The notes under the pieces are model-generated. The model made no database searches. It saw only the letters and a list, made by a program, of their open reading frames with translations, and was not told the DNA's origin. DNA of 64,000 bases from CAYMZZ01 sp046297935 (lineage in GTDB: Bacteria > Bacteroidota > Bacteroidia > Chitinophagales > Chitinophagaceae): assembly GCA_046297935.1 (NCBI GenBank), contig JBKBHA010000001.1, positions 186,001 to 250,000 of the forward strand. Reading direction: 5' to 3'. The translations under genes and the position numbers were made by a program. Positions within the stretch are counted from its first letter, which is position 1, and each line of letters begins with the position of its first letter. Positions 8,265-16,310 of this stretch are shown one piece after another.

Positions 8265-9104
8265 ATGCGCTTACTCATTCTGCCAGTCCTGCTGCTATCA
8301 ATGGCCATTAGTCAATGTACTCCCAACAATGTGAAGAAAGATGATAGCCTGAAGACCTTTTTCGATGAATACAAGGCAGAGGGTTGTTTTGCCCTGCTCG
8401 ACAATGGCACCGGCGAGTTCACGATCTATAATCTTGCGCGTTACCGCGATAGCGCATTTTTACCGGCCTCCACTTTCAAAATCATCAACTCTCTTATCGG
8501 CTTGCAAACCGGCGTTATAAGCAGCGACTCCATGGTCATTCCCTGGGACGGCGTTACCCGCCGTATCGAATCCTGGAACAAAGACCTCACCATGTATGAG
8601 GCATTTCGCGTATCAGCTGTACCTTATTACCAGGAAGTGGCCCGTCGTATTGGTGTAGATACTATGCAGGCCTGGTTGAACCGCATTCCCTATGGTGCGC
8701 TTACGAAAAAAGATACTGTAAGAATCACAACTGCCATTGATACATTCTGGCTCGACAACTCGCTTAAGGTTACTCCCGATCAGCAATTGGGATTAATGAA
8801 GAATCTTTATTTTAATCAGTTGCCTCATTTCTTCAAAGTGAACCAGGAAAAAGTGAAGAATGCCATGCTGATGGAAGATAAACCCGAATACCGGCTGGGT
8901 TATAAAACCGGTTGGAGTGGCTGGATGCCTGAGTCGAACCGGCATGTCGGATGGATGGTTGGTTGGATTGAAGAGAATAATCACCCCTATTTCTTCGTTT
9001 TAAATCTGCAATCTGCCGATCCCGACTTTAACATGATCGATGCGCGGATGGGCATTTTGAAAGGAATTTTGAAAAAGCTGGGATTTATGGAAGGAAAAAT
9101 GTGA
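8265..9104 (+). CDS. Class D beta-lactamase-like serine hydrolase
   Basis: 279-residue exported protein of the class D (OXA-type) beta-lactamase / penicillin-recognising fold. Visible catalytic motifs: STFK with Ser69 and Lys72 (PASTFKI), SAV at 117-119, YGA at 143-145 where OXA enzymes usually have YGN, FWL at 161-163 and KTG at 214-216 (YKTGWSG). The N-terminus is hydrophobic with a possible lipobox ending SQC18. Family knowledge: OXA enzymes hydrolyse penicillins and sometimes carbapenems. Whether this protein is an active beta-lactamase, or a cell-wall-related homologue, cannot be told from sequence. No mobile element is nearby, so it looks like an intrinsic chromosomal gene. Confidence 0.85.
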   Translation: MRLLILPVLLLSMAISQCTPNNVKKDDSLKTFFDEYKAEGCFALLDNGTGEFTIYNLARYRDSAFLPASTFKIINSLIGLQTGVISSDSMVIPWDGVTRRIESWNKDLTMYEAFRVSAVPYYQEVARRIGVDTMQAWLNRIPYGALTKKDTVRITTAIDTFWLDNSLKVTPDQQLGLMKNLYFNQLPHFFKVNQEKVKNAMLMEDKPEYRLGYKTGWSGWMPESNRHVGWMVGWIEENNHPYFFVLNLQSADPDFNMIDARMGILKGILKKLGFMEGKM

Positions 9105-9234
9105 GGCACCGAAATTTCGGCGCAATCCTTGCAAAGTTGAGGACGCTTGGTTAAGCAAACTAAATTCAATAAAGCTGGCGCAGTTACATTTCCAATATCA
9201 GTTTTTTGTATGGCTTTTTGCCGGTCTCCTGCTG

Positions 9235-10182
9235 TTGGGCCTGCTTTACTTTCTATACATCCGGTGGAAGCAAAAGCGCTGGCGCTCGATGGGCGACTGG
9301 CCATTGTTGCGTAACCTGATGCCGGGTTATAGTAGCTGGCGCCATCACACCCGGTTTATGTTGTTGGGCCTGGCCTTCGGATCCGGAGTATTAGCCGTTA
9401 TGCACTTGCGCAAACCTGGTGATTCGGGAGGGGTAAGTCGCAAAGGAATTGATGTAGTGTTTGCGTTGGATGTGAGCAGAAGCATGCTGGCAACAGATGA
9501 AGCACCCAGCCGACTTCAGCGGGCACAACAGTTGCTGCAAAAATTATTGAACCAGCTTCCCAATGACCGGGTTGGTCTGGTAGTCTTCGCCGGACAGGCT
9601 TATCTGCAAATGCCGCTCACCACCGATCATGGTGCCGCTTCCATGTACATTTCCACAGCCTCACCCGATGCTGTGCCCAGTCAGGGTACGGTTGTAAGTG
9701 AAGCTCTGCGCAGAAGTGCCCAAAGCTTCAATGCGGCGGAACGTCGGTTCAAAGCAGTGGTATTGGTTTCCGACGGAGAAGATCACGACGAAGCAGCGAT
9801 CACCACAGCCAGGGAACTGGCTGAGCAGGGGATGATGATCAACACCGTTGGCATTGGCTCTGCAGAAGGTTCGCGGATACCAGATGCTACTGCCAGCGGC
9901 GGCTATAAGCTGGATCGCAACGGACAAATAGTTTATTCGAAATTGAATGAACAGCTCCTGCAGGATATTGCCAAAGCCACCAATGGAGTGTACGTAAATT
10001 TGGACGATGCAGATAGCGCAGTGGAAGCCATCGTACAACAATTGTCGCAAATTGAAAAAAAGGCTTACGGCGATATTTCACTTGTGAACTTCAAAACCTT
10101 CTACTGGATTTTCGCGGGATTTATGTTGCTACTTCTGTTGATTGAACCATTTATTGCCGGACGAAAATTGGTAAAAGTATGA
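9235..10182 (+). CDS. batB: BatB-like von Willebrand factor A membrane protein
   Basis: VWA-domain protein of the Bacteroidota Bat (aerotolerance) family. The metal-ion site DxSxS is at residues 79-83 (DVSRS), with the supporting Thr in LTTDHG and Asp in LVSDGEDHDE. Transmembrane helices lie at the N-terminus, around residues 41-57 and at the C-terminus (FYWIFAGFMLLLLLIEPF). The frame has no ATG near its start; TTG at 9235 is used here, but it falls inside the first helix. The frame stays open upstream to a stop at 9169, and the translation from CTG at 9175 (LAQLHFQYQFFVWLF) looks like the family's N-terminus. It overlaps batC by 4 bp. Confidence 0.85.
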   Translation: MGLLYFLYIRWKQKRWRSMGDWPLLRNLMPGYSSWRHHTRFMLLGLAFGSGVLAVMHLRKPGDSGGVSRKGIDVVFALDVSRSMLATDEAPSRLQRAQQLLQKLLNQLPNDRVGLVVFAGQAYLQMPLTTDHGAASMYISTASPDAVPSQGTVVSEALRRSAQSFNAAERRFKAVVLVSDGEDHDEAAITTARELAEQGMMINTVGIGSAEGSRIPDATASGGYKLDRNGQIVYSKLNEQLLQDIAKATNGVYVNLDDADSAVEAIVQQLSQIEKKAYGDISLVNFKTFYWIFAGFMLLLLLIEPFIAGRKLVKV

Positions 10183-10793
10183 TCCGTAAGTTGGCGATAC
10201 TGACTTTTTTGCAAATGTTATTGCAATGCTCGCTATCGGCTCAGGATGCGGAACAGCATTTTGCTGACGGCAACAACAAGTTTCGACAGGGCAAATTTGC
10301 TGAAGCCGAAATGGCTTACAGCTCAGCTATTCGCCTGAGTCCCGAACGAATGGATCTGAAGTACAATCGCGCTATCGCCATGCTGCGTCAAAATAAAGTG
10401 GAAGAGGCCCTGAAGGAATGGGATGATATCACTTTTAAAGCGCTTGATCCCGGAATAAAGGCCAAAGCCTATTACAATAAGGGCGTAATGCTATCGGGCC
10501 AGAAGCGACTCGATGAAAGTATCGAGGCGTACAAGAATGCACTACGTTATGACCCCTCTGATCAGCAGGCCAGGGAAAATCTGCAAAAAGCCCTGAACGA
10601 ACGGAAAAAACAGCAGCCCAAAAAGCAAAAAGAGGATCAGCAAAAAAAGCAGCAGAAACCTCAGCCGCAACCTAAAATGAGCGAGCAGGAAGCCCGTCGC
10701 CGCCTGGAACTGCTGGAACAGAAGGAGAAGAATGTGAAGGACCGCCTTCAAAAGCAGAAATCTCCCAGCGGCGGCCGTCCCAACGACTGGTAA
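10179..10793 (+). CDS. batC: BatC-like tetratricopeptide repeat protein
   Basis: 204 residues: signal peptide (LAILTFLQMLLQCSLSAQ), two to three TPR units (AEQHFADGNNKFRQGKFAEAE; DLKYNRAIAMLRQNKVEEAL; AKAYYNKGVMLSGQKRLDES) covering roughly residues 22-130, then a highly charged Lys/Gln-rich tail. Start codon overlaps the batB stop (ATGA), so the two are translationally coupled. In Bacteroides and Francisella, Bat proteins form a membrane complex linked to stress or oxygen tolerance; the exact job is unsettled. The companion batA, batD and batE genes are not in this window, so the cluster here is reduced or split. Confidence 0.85.
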   Translation: MIRKLAILTFLQMLLQCSLSAQDAEQHFADGNNKFRQGKFAEAEMAYSSAIRLSPERMDLKYNRAIAMLRQNKVEEALKEWDDITFKALDPGIKAKAYYNKGVMLSGQKRLDESIEAYKNALRYDPSDQQARENLQKALNERKKQQPKKQKEDQQKKQQKPQPQPKMSEQEARRRLELLEQKEKNVKDRLQKQKSPSGGRPNDW

Positions 10794-10868
10794 TTCCTGC
10801 ACAAGTCAACTACTGCAGCTTCGCTTTGTTAACTTTGTGAACCGGCCGGCAAGGCTGGAAATTTCGAT

Positions 10869-12881
10869 ATGGAATATTATGCCGCGTCGCTGACGCAATA
10901 CAAACGACTGAAGACCCGCGAAGTAAAAATAGGAAACCTGTTGATCGGCAACGGTCATCCCATCAGGGTGCAGACCATGACGACCACCGATACCATGGAT
11001 ACCGCCGCAACTGTAGCGCAAACGATCCGTTGCATTGAAGCAGGAGCTGAACTGGTTCGTATAACTGCCCCCTCCAAAAAAGAAGCAGAAAATCTAAAGG
11101 CTATTCGCGACGAATTACATCGCCGTGGTTATACAACTCCACTGGTGGCCGATATTCATTTCACGCCCAATGCTGCCGAAATTGCCGCACGCATCGTGGA
11201 AAAAGTGCGGGTGAACCCGGGCAACTATGTGGATAAGAAAAAATTTGAATTGATCGAGTACTCAGATGCCGATTATGCTGAAGAAATAGAGCGTATCCGC
11301 GAGCGATTTACACCTTTGGTACGCATTTGCCGGGAACATGGTACCGCCATGCGGATTGGCACTAACCACGGCTCGCTGAGCGACCGGATAATGAGTCGCT
11401 ATGGTGATACACCGATTGGTATGGTAGAAAGCGCCATGGAATTCTTGCGTATTGCCCGGTCGGAAGATTACCACAATATCGTGCTGAGCATGAAGAGTAG
11501 TAATCCACAGGTGATGGTGCAGGCCTATCGACTGCTGGTGCGCAGCATGCAGGAGGAATTTGGCGAATGCTATCCGCTGCACCTGGGTGTAACCGAAGCG
11601 GGCGACGGCGAAGACGGGCGGATCAAAAGTGCCATCGGCATAGGAAGCCTGCTGGAAGATGGTATCGGCGACACCATCAGGGTTTCGCTTACCGAAGATC
11701 CGGAATTTGAAATACCTGTGTGCAAAGATCTGGTAAAGCGCTACAGTAGCCGGTCAAACGAATCGGCGACGACCACCGATGCCTCGCTCCCGAAGCTTGG
11801 CTATGACCCCTTTACCTATCAGCGTCGGAAGAGTTTTCAGGTTGACATCGTGGGTGGACAACAGGTGCCGGTAGTAGTGGCGGATCTTAGTAAAGTAGAT
11901 AAGCTGGAGCCGTTCCATTTGCAGAGTGTGGGATATAGCTACGATGCAGCGCTTGATAAATGGAATGTGGCCGATGCGGCAGCCGACTTTCTATTTGCTG
12001 GTCATCAGTTATTGCCTTTTGCACTGCCAGGCATGTTGAAAGTGATTGTGTATCCTGCCGCCTGGGAGGATGCCGTGAACGGCGCGGTGCCGGATGCCTC
12101 GCGCTATGTTCCCATATTTGAAGATAGTGGTTATGTTTCTGCCAGCAGCGTTCACCCCAATCTGAATTTTGTGATGGTTGACGCAGCAAATGCTGCCGAC
12201 GACAACCCCTATATTGATCAGTTGGCCAACGATCCGAAAGTGGTGCTCTGCCTGAGCAGCACATCCATCAATGCCGTGCAGGAGGTTCGAAACGCTTTTG
12301 TGAAATGGAGTGCCAGGGATATACAAAACCCCGTGTTACTGATCACCGATAGCAGTTGGCAAACACCCGATGAACATCTGATCCATTTCGCGACAGAAAC
12401 AGGCGCACTGCTGCTCGATGGTATGGGCGACGGACTTTGCCTCGGTTACTCATCCAAAGCAGGCATGGATTTGCATCAGGTAAAGGGGCGCACCTATTTG
12501 CCGGTAAAGGATCTCATTCAGTTTACCAACAATACCGCCTTTTCGATTCTGCAGGCTACCCGCACGCGTATTTCCAAAACCGAATATATTAGTTGTCCCA
12601 GCTGCGGACGTACCCTTTTTGATCTTCAGGAAACCACAGCCAGAATACGAGCTGTTACCCATCACCTCAAAGGCGTGAAAATCGCCATCATGGGCTGTAT
12701 TGTAAACGGACCTGGTGAAATGGCTGATGCCGACTTTGGATACGTTGGCAGTGGTCCAGGGAAGATAACTCTGTACAAAGGCAGGGAAGTAGTGAAACGA
12801 AATGTTAACAGCGAAGTGGCTGTAGAAGAGTTGATTCAGTTATTGAAGGACAACGAAGCATGGGTAGAGCGGGAAAACTAA
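10869..12881 (+). CDS. ispG: 4-hydroxy-3-methylbut-2-enyl diphosphate synthase, long form
   Basis: 670-residue IspG (GcpE), the [4Fe-4S] enzyme that makes HMBPP from MEcPP in the non-mevalonate isoprenoid pathway. The N-terminal TIM barrel starts RxVKIGNLLIGNGHPIRVQTM-like and contains VRVNPGNY; the C-terminal cluster domain holds Cys576 and Cys579 (CPSCGRT) and Cys610 (MGCIVNGPGEMADADFG). Between them lies an insertion of about 250 residues, the domain known from plant, Chlamydia and Bacteroidota IspG, which makes this the long three-domain form. A TAACTTTG -7-like element occurs at 10830-10837. It follows the bat genes but shares no obvious function with them. Confidence 0.95.
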   Translation: MEYYAASLTQYKRLKTREVKIGNLLIGNGHPIRVQTMTTTDTMDTAATVAQTIRCIEAGAELVRITAPSKKEAENLKAIRDELHRRGYTTPLVADIHFTPNAAEIAARIVEKVRVNPGNYVDKKKFELIEYSDADYAEEIERIRERFTPLVRICREHGTAMRIGTNHGSLSDRIMSRYGDTPIGMVESAMEFLRIARSEDYHNIVLSMKSSNPQVMVQAYRLLVRSMQEEFGECYPLHLGVTEAGDGEDGRIKSAIGIGSLLEDGIGDTIRVSLTEDPEFEIPVCKDLVKRYSSRSNESATTTDASLPKLGYDPFTYQRRKSFQVDIVGGQQVPVVVADLSKVDKLEPFHLQSVGYSYDAALDKWNVADAAADFLFAGHQLLPFALPGMLKVIVYPAAWEDAVNGAVPDASRYVPIFEDSGYVSASSVHPNLNFVMVDAANAADDNPYIDQLANDPKVVLCLSSTSINAVQEVRNAFVKWSARDIQNPVLLITDSSWQTPDEHLIHFATETGALLLDGMGDGLCLGYSSKAGMDLHQVKGRTYLPVKDLIQFTNNTAFSILQATRTRISKTEYISCPSCGRTLFDLQETTARIRAVTHHLKGVKIAIMGCIVNGPGEMADADFGYVGSGPGKITLYKGREVVKRNVNSEVAVEELIQLLKDNEAWVEREN

Positions 12882-13028
12882 GGCTGCATCCTCCTCATTG
12901 CCTGAGCGTAAATCAACGGAGATACGTTGTTATTTAGCCGATTCATCTGGGGTTTTCTGCATTTGCCAATACTCAAATACTTCCCACGCACAATCTAAAT
13001 GAAAAAATTTGTAAAGTTACCTCGACAA

Positions 13029-13059
13029 TTTGCCATTTGAGGAAATGAAACTATCTTTG
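13029..13059 (+). promoter_or_regulatory. Strong Bacteroidota-type promoter before the NYN gene
   Basis: TTTG at 13029-13032 and TATCTTTG at 13052-13059 are separated by exactly 19 nt, matching the Bacteroidota housekeeping consensus (TTTG, about 19 nt, TAnnTTTG). Transcription would begin near 13066, about 95 nt before the NYN start codon. Confidence 0.7.
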
Positions 13060-13065
13060 TAACAA

Positions 13066-13142
13066 ATAATTCCAACGCCAGTAGGCTGGCATAATTTTAC
13101 CCGCCGGGTATCTGTGCAGAACGGATAGTCGGCGGTTTTTTT
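13066..13142 (+). ncRNA. Candidate structured leader or small RNA ending in a terminator
   Basis: Between the promoter and the NYN gene the predicted transcript holds two hairpins. The first is GCCAG-TAGG-CTGGC at 13077-13090. The second pairs CCGCCG (13101-13106) with CGGCGG (13130-13135), has an inner TATC/GATA pairing, and is followed by seven T. This could be a free short RNA of about 77 nt, or an attenuator that decides whether NYN is transcribed. Inferred from sequence only. Confidence 0.45.
13101..13142 (+). terminator. Terminator-like hairpin upstream of the NYN gene
   Basis: CCGCCG at 13101-13106 pairs with CGGCGG at 13130-13135, then TTTTTTT. It stands downstream of the promoter and 19 bp ahead of the NYN start codon, an unusual place for a terminator unless it regulates the gene. 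Confidence 0.65.
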
Positions 13143-13161
13143 AAGCCTTATACCTATTGCG

Positions 13162-13761
13162 ATGTCTACAAACAAAGTCGCGATTCTTATTGATGGCGGT
13201 TTTTTTCTTCAAAGATTTAAATCAAACAATGGGAGGTCGCCCAAAATTGGTGATATTCAGCCATTCATCGACAACCTCATCACTGCTGTCGCAGCTACCA
13301 ATCCGCTGGGTGTGACAGATATGTTATTAAGAACATTCTATTACGATTGCCGACCTAACGGAGATTCGAAAATTGACCCCAATGGAAATGCGGTCGATTT
13401 TTCGAAGCACCCACAATTCAACGCAGCCAATTCATTTCATAAAAATTTGAGGACATTCCCTCAAATGGCCCTTAGGTTAGGTGAACTATCATTTGATGGG
13501 TGGAAAGTTAACCCAGCCAATCCCGGGAAATATGTTCCTGATTTCAAACAAAAGTCAGTTGATATAAAGCTTGGATTAGATATTGCCTGGATGTCAAGCA
13601 AGAGGACGATCGATAAATTGGTATTAGTGGCTGGAGACAGTGATTTTGTTTCGCCAATGAAGTTTGCCCGAAGTGAAGGTATACTTGTTTATTTGCATAC
13701 AATGTCGCAGCCTCAAATAAAACTGATACTTAAGGAACATGCAGACTATATAATTCCCTAA
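13162..13761 (+). CDS. NYN-domain protein (PIN-like nuclease fold, LabA/DUF88 type)
   Basis: 199-residue cytoplasmic protein with a NYN domain, a PIN-like fold found in RNases. The first acidic residue is in VAILIDGGFF (residue 11), and the C-terminal part has KLVLVAGDSDFVSPMKFAR with the family DSDF motif, then EGILVYLHTM. A lysine-aspartate helix (QKSVDIKLGLDIAWMSSKR) precedes it, as in LabA-like proteins. There is no C-terminal OST-HTH domain. Its base composition is more AT-rich than its neighbours, and it is transcribed from its own promoter through a terminator-like leader, so it may be a recent arrival. RNase activity is inferred from the fold. Confidence 0.85.
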   Translation: MSTNKVAILIDGGFFLQRFKSNNGRSPKIGDIQPFIDNLITAVAATNPLGVTDMLLRTFYYDCRPNGDSKIDPNGNAVDFSKHPQFNAANSFHKNLRTFPQMALRLGELSFDGWKVNPANPGKYVPDFKQKSVDIKLGLDIAWMSSKRTIDKLVLVAGDSDFVSPMKFARSEGILVYLHTMSQPQIKLILKEHADYIIP

Positions 13762-13883
13762 ATAGGTAATTCGACTTGCCTCAAAGGATTCTTTAATTAC
13801 CGAGCTGATTTTTTTGCGCCAAAAAAAAATATCCCTAGCTTGGCTGGTACCGGCGCCAGATCAAAACTGCGAACCGGTTTACT

Positions 13884-14600
13884 ATGAACCAGCAATCTTC
13901 CGTTAGTCATCCTGGCCGCTATCGCTGGCTGGCTTTTGTTTTTACCGGCATCCTCATTCTCGATCAGTTTTTTGTATTGTTCGAATTACAGGAAGCCAGG
14001 TATGTTTCGAAGTCGTTGTTGATGCCAACATTGATGGCATATTTCTGGTTAAGCGCCGGCTCAACACCTGCTATGGCACGCAGGCTGATATTGACGGCTC
14101 TTTTTTTCTCCTGGCTGGGTGATGTCTTGTTGTTGTTGGAGTTGCACAATAGTATCTTCTTTATACTGGGCTTATCGGCTTTTCTTATTGCCCATATTTT
14201 CTACATTATTTATTTCGAAAAATGGCGACGCGAAGCGGGTGCTCCATTTCGACCAATCATCCTGTTGCCGGTGCTGGCATGGTACGCCATTCTGATGTTT
14301 ATTCTCACTCCTTCTTTGGGAGATTTACTCATTCCAGTCTGGATTTACGGTGCTGTAATCTGCCTCATGCTGGCACTGGCCTGGCAGGTGCAGGCAGGCC
14401 TGCGAACTCGTGCCACATTGCTGGCTGCAACCGGTGCAAGCTACTTTGTAGTATCGGATTCAGTTCTGGCGGTCAACAAGTTTTACACAGCCATACCGCT
14501 GGCGGGCATCATTGTGATGTTTACCTATGCGCTCGCTCAAATGTTCATTGTAACCGGAGCATTACTTCGTCATCTGCAACCTGATGAAAGGAACAGATAA
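13884..14600 (+). CDS. YhhN-family integral membrane protein (lysoplasmalogenase-like)
   Basis: 238 residues with about eight transmembrane helices across almost the whole length. The family-typical segments are SKSLLMPTLMAYFWL near residue 43 and FFSWLGDVLLLL near residue 73, where the conserved Asp sits in a membrane helix, plus SYFVVSDSVLAVNKF with another membrane Asp near residue 196. Members in animals (TMEM86) and in Legionella hydrolyse lysoplasmalogen. In aerobic Bacteroidota plasmalogens are not expected, so the substrate here is open. It is a single gene between the NYN gene and the WYL regulator. Confidence 0.85.
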   Translation: MNQQSSVSHPGRYRWLAFVFTGILILDQFFVLFELQEARYVSKSLLMPTLMAYFWLSAGSTPAMARRLILTALFFSWLGDVLLLLELHNSIFFILGLSAFLIAHIFYIIYFEKWRREAGAPFRPIILLPVLAWYAILMFILTPSLGDLLIPVWIYGAVICLMLALAWQVQAGLRTRATLLAATGASYFVVSDSVLAVNKFYTAIPLAGIIVMFTYALAQMFIVTGALLRHLQPDERNR

Positions 14601-14655
14601 AACCCGGTGCTGACAAAATAAGGCTTCCTATCTTCGATTATCAAAATCTGCGATC

Positions 14656-15600
14656 TTGAACAGGGTTGATCGACTACACGCTATACTCGTGCACCTGCAA
14701 AGCAAAAAGCGGGTGACGGCACAGGAAATTGCCGACAGGTTCGGATTGAGCCTGCGAACGGTGTATCGCGACATTAAAGCGCTCGATGAAGCTGGTGTGC
14801 CCATCATTGGCGAAGCCGGGTTCGGTTACTCGGTGATGGAAGGGTACCGATTACCTCCCATACTTTTCACCAAAGAGGAAGCTGCAGCTTTGTTGCTTGG
14901 TGCAAAATTCGTTCAGCGATTTACAGACCGGGCCGACCGGCGTGCCTTCGATGGAGCCATGTTCAAGGTAAAGGCCGTTCTTCGTTCTTCCGACAGGGAG
15001 TATGTGGAAGAACTCGAAAGTCGTATTTCAATTCAGTCGGGACCTGTTCCGTCTGAAAGTGAATCGGAACTGAATATGGCCATCATCAGGCAGGCGTTGG
15101 TGGAACGCCGTGTGCTGCGTGTTCGTTATTGCAGCGCCTATAAGGAAGAAACGACGGTACGTGATATTGAACCGATTGGTCTATTGTATTACAGCCAGAG
15201 CTGGCATATGATTGGCTGGTGTCGGCTCCGCCGCGACTACCGTGATTTTAGAGCCGATCGAATTCAACAGGCCGATCTGCTTGATGTGAAGTTTAACGAC
15301 GAGCCGCATCCTTCCCTGAAAGAATACGTGCAGCAGTTGCGGACAGAAAAAGAACTGACCGAAGTGGTAATAAGCTTCGAAAGCAATGTGGCCCGAATGA
15401 TTGCGCGTGAGAAATACCTCCACGGATTTGTGTCTGAACAGGTCATCGACGACCGGGTTCATATGCGCTTCCTTACTGCTTATCCCGAATATCTGGGCCG
15501 CTGGCTGCTTTCCTTTACCGATTCGGCCCGTATTGAAACAGAACATACGCTCACTGCCGTTATGGAAAAATTGTTGGGCGAACTGCGCAGCCACTACTAG
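14656..15600 (+). CDS. WYL-domain transcriptional regulator (YafY/DeoR-like HTH)
   Basis: 314 residues starting at a TTG (14656), the only sensible start for RVDRLHAILVHLQSKKRVTAQEIADRFGLSLRTVYRDIKALDEAGVPI, an HTH-11 winged-helix domain at residues 2-60. The WYL domain follows at about 135-220 (LLYYSQSWHMIGWCRLRRDYRDFRADRI), then a WCX-type C-terminal extension (ARMIAREKYLHGFVSEQ). WYL domains sense ligands such as nucleic acids or small molecules. A TATCTTCG -7-like element lies at 14629-14636. The VOC gene 149 bp downstream, in the same direction, is a common partner of such regulators and a likely target. Confidence 0.9.
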   Translation: MNRVDRLHAILVHLQSKKRVTAQEIADRFGLSLRTVYRDIKALDEAGVPIIGEAGFGYSVMEGYRLPPILFTKEEAAALLLGAKFVQRFTDRADRRAFDGAMFKVKAVLRSSDREYVEELESRISIQSGPVPSESESELNMAIIRQALVERRVLRVRYCSAYKEETTVRDIEPIGLLYYSQSWHMIGWCRLRRDYRDFRADRIQQADLLDVKFNDEPHPSLKEYVQQLRTEKELTEVVISFESNVARMIAREKYLHGFVSEQVIDDRVHMRFLTAYPEYLGRWLLSFTDSARIETEHTLTAVMEKLLGELRSHY

Positions 15601-15749
15601 GCGCTGATGCAAAAAAGCCTGGCCTGAAAACAAGCCGAAAAATTCTTCTTTTTCTGCTGACATACTGTTGTCAGTAAGCCTCATTTTCTTTGTTTCATCA
15701 TCGATGAGGGTAATCCGCTTCGATGCAGACAAGCTAAAAAATAATCATC

Positions 15750-16256
15750 ATGAAACCGAGTTTTCTGCTGGCTGTAAGCCTGACGGCATTTGTATGCACA
15801 TTGGCCAATTGGGATAAACCCAGCAGCCATGGCAATCAAACAGCGATCGTTGTTGAACCAATTAAAACTATACATATGAAAATGAACATGGGCATTATTA
15901 CGGATCGTTTAAAGGAAACCAGGGCCTTTTATACCGAAAAGCTCGACTTTAAAGTAGTGTACGAAGCCGACTGGTTTTTGCTTTTGTCTACTCCCGACGG
16001 ATCGCAGCAAATTAGTTTTTTGCAGCCCAACCACCCGTCGCAGCAACCTCTGTTTCAGGAAGCATTTGCAGGTCGCGGCGTGTACCTTACTATTGAAGTG
16101 GACGATGTGGATGCTGTTTGTCAGCAAATCCAGTCGAAGAATATTCCGCTTGCTATCAGTCTGCGCGATGAACCCTGGGGCGACCGGCATTTTGCCATTG
16201 TGGATCCCAATGGAATAGGAATTGATTTTGTGAAATATACGGCGCCTGAAAATTGA
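15750..16256 (+). CDS. VOC (glyoxalase/bleomycin-resistance-like) protein with an N-terminal signal-like segment
   Basis: 168 residues. The domain proper begins at about residue 45 (MNMGIITDRLKETRAFYTEKLDFKVVYEADWFLLLS) and ends HFAIVDPNGIGIDFVKY, the two beta-alpha-beta-beta-beta halves of a VOC fold. Such proteins are dioxygenases, glyoxalases or antibiotic-binding proteins; metal ligands are not clear here. Residues 1-20 (MKPSFLLAVSLTAFVCTLAN) look like a signal peptide, which is unusual for VOC proteins. Alternatively the real start is the internal ATG at residue 43 or 45, giving a cytoplasmic protein of about 124 residues. It sits behind the WYL regulator. Confidence 0.8.
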   Translation: MKPSFLLAVSLTAFVCTLANWDKPSSHGNQTAIVVEPIKTIHMKMNMGIITDRLKETRAFYTEKLDFKVVYEADWFLLLSTPDGSQQISFLQPNHPSQQPLFQEAFAGRGVYLTIEVDDVDAVCQQIQSKNIPLAISLRDEPWGDRHFAIVDPNGIGIDFVKYTAPEN

Positions 16257-16310
16257 TGAGGCTGAACCTTTGCAGGAAGTAACTGTTATTTTTGCTGCAC
16301 AAACAGCATT

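Noticed and set aside
16264..16294. Full promoter for nadB
   Set aside because: Only the -7-like TATTTTTG is convincing; the nearest TTTG is 14 nt away, too close for the usual spacing, so it is only mentioned in the gene entry.
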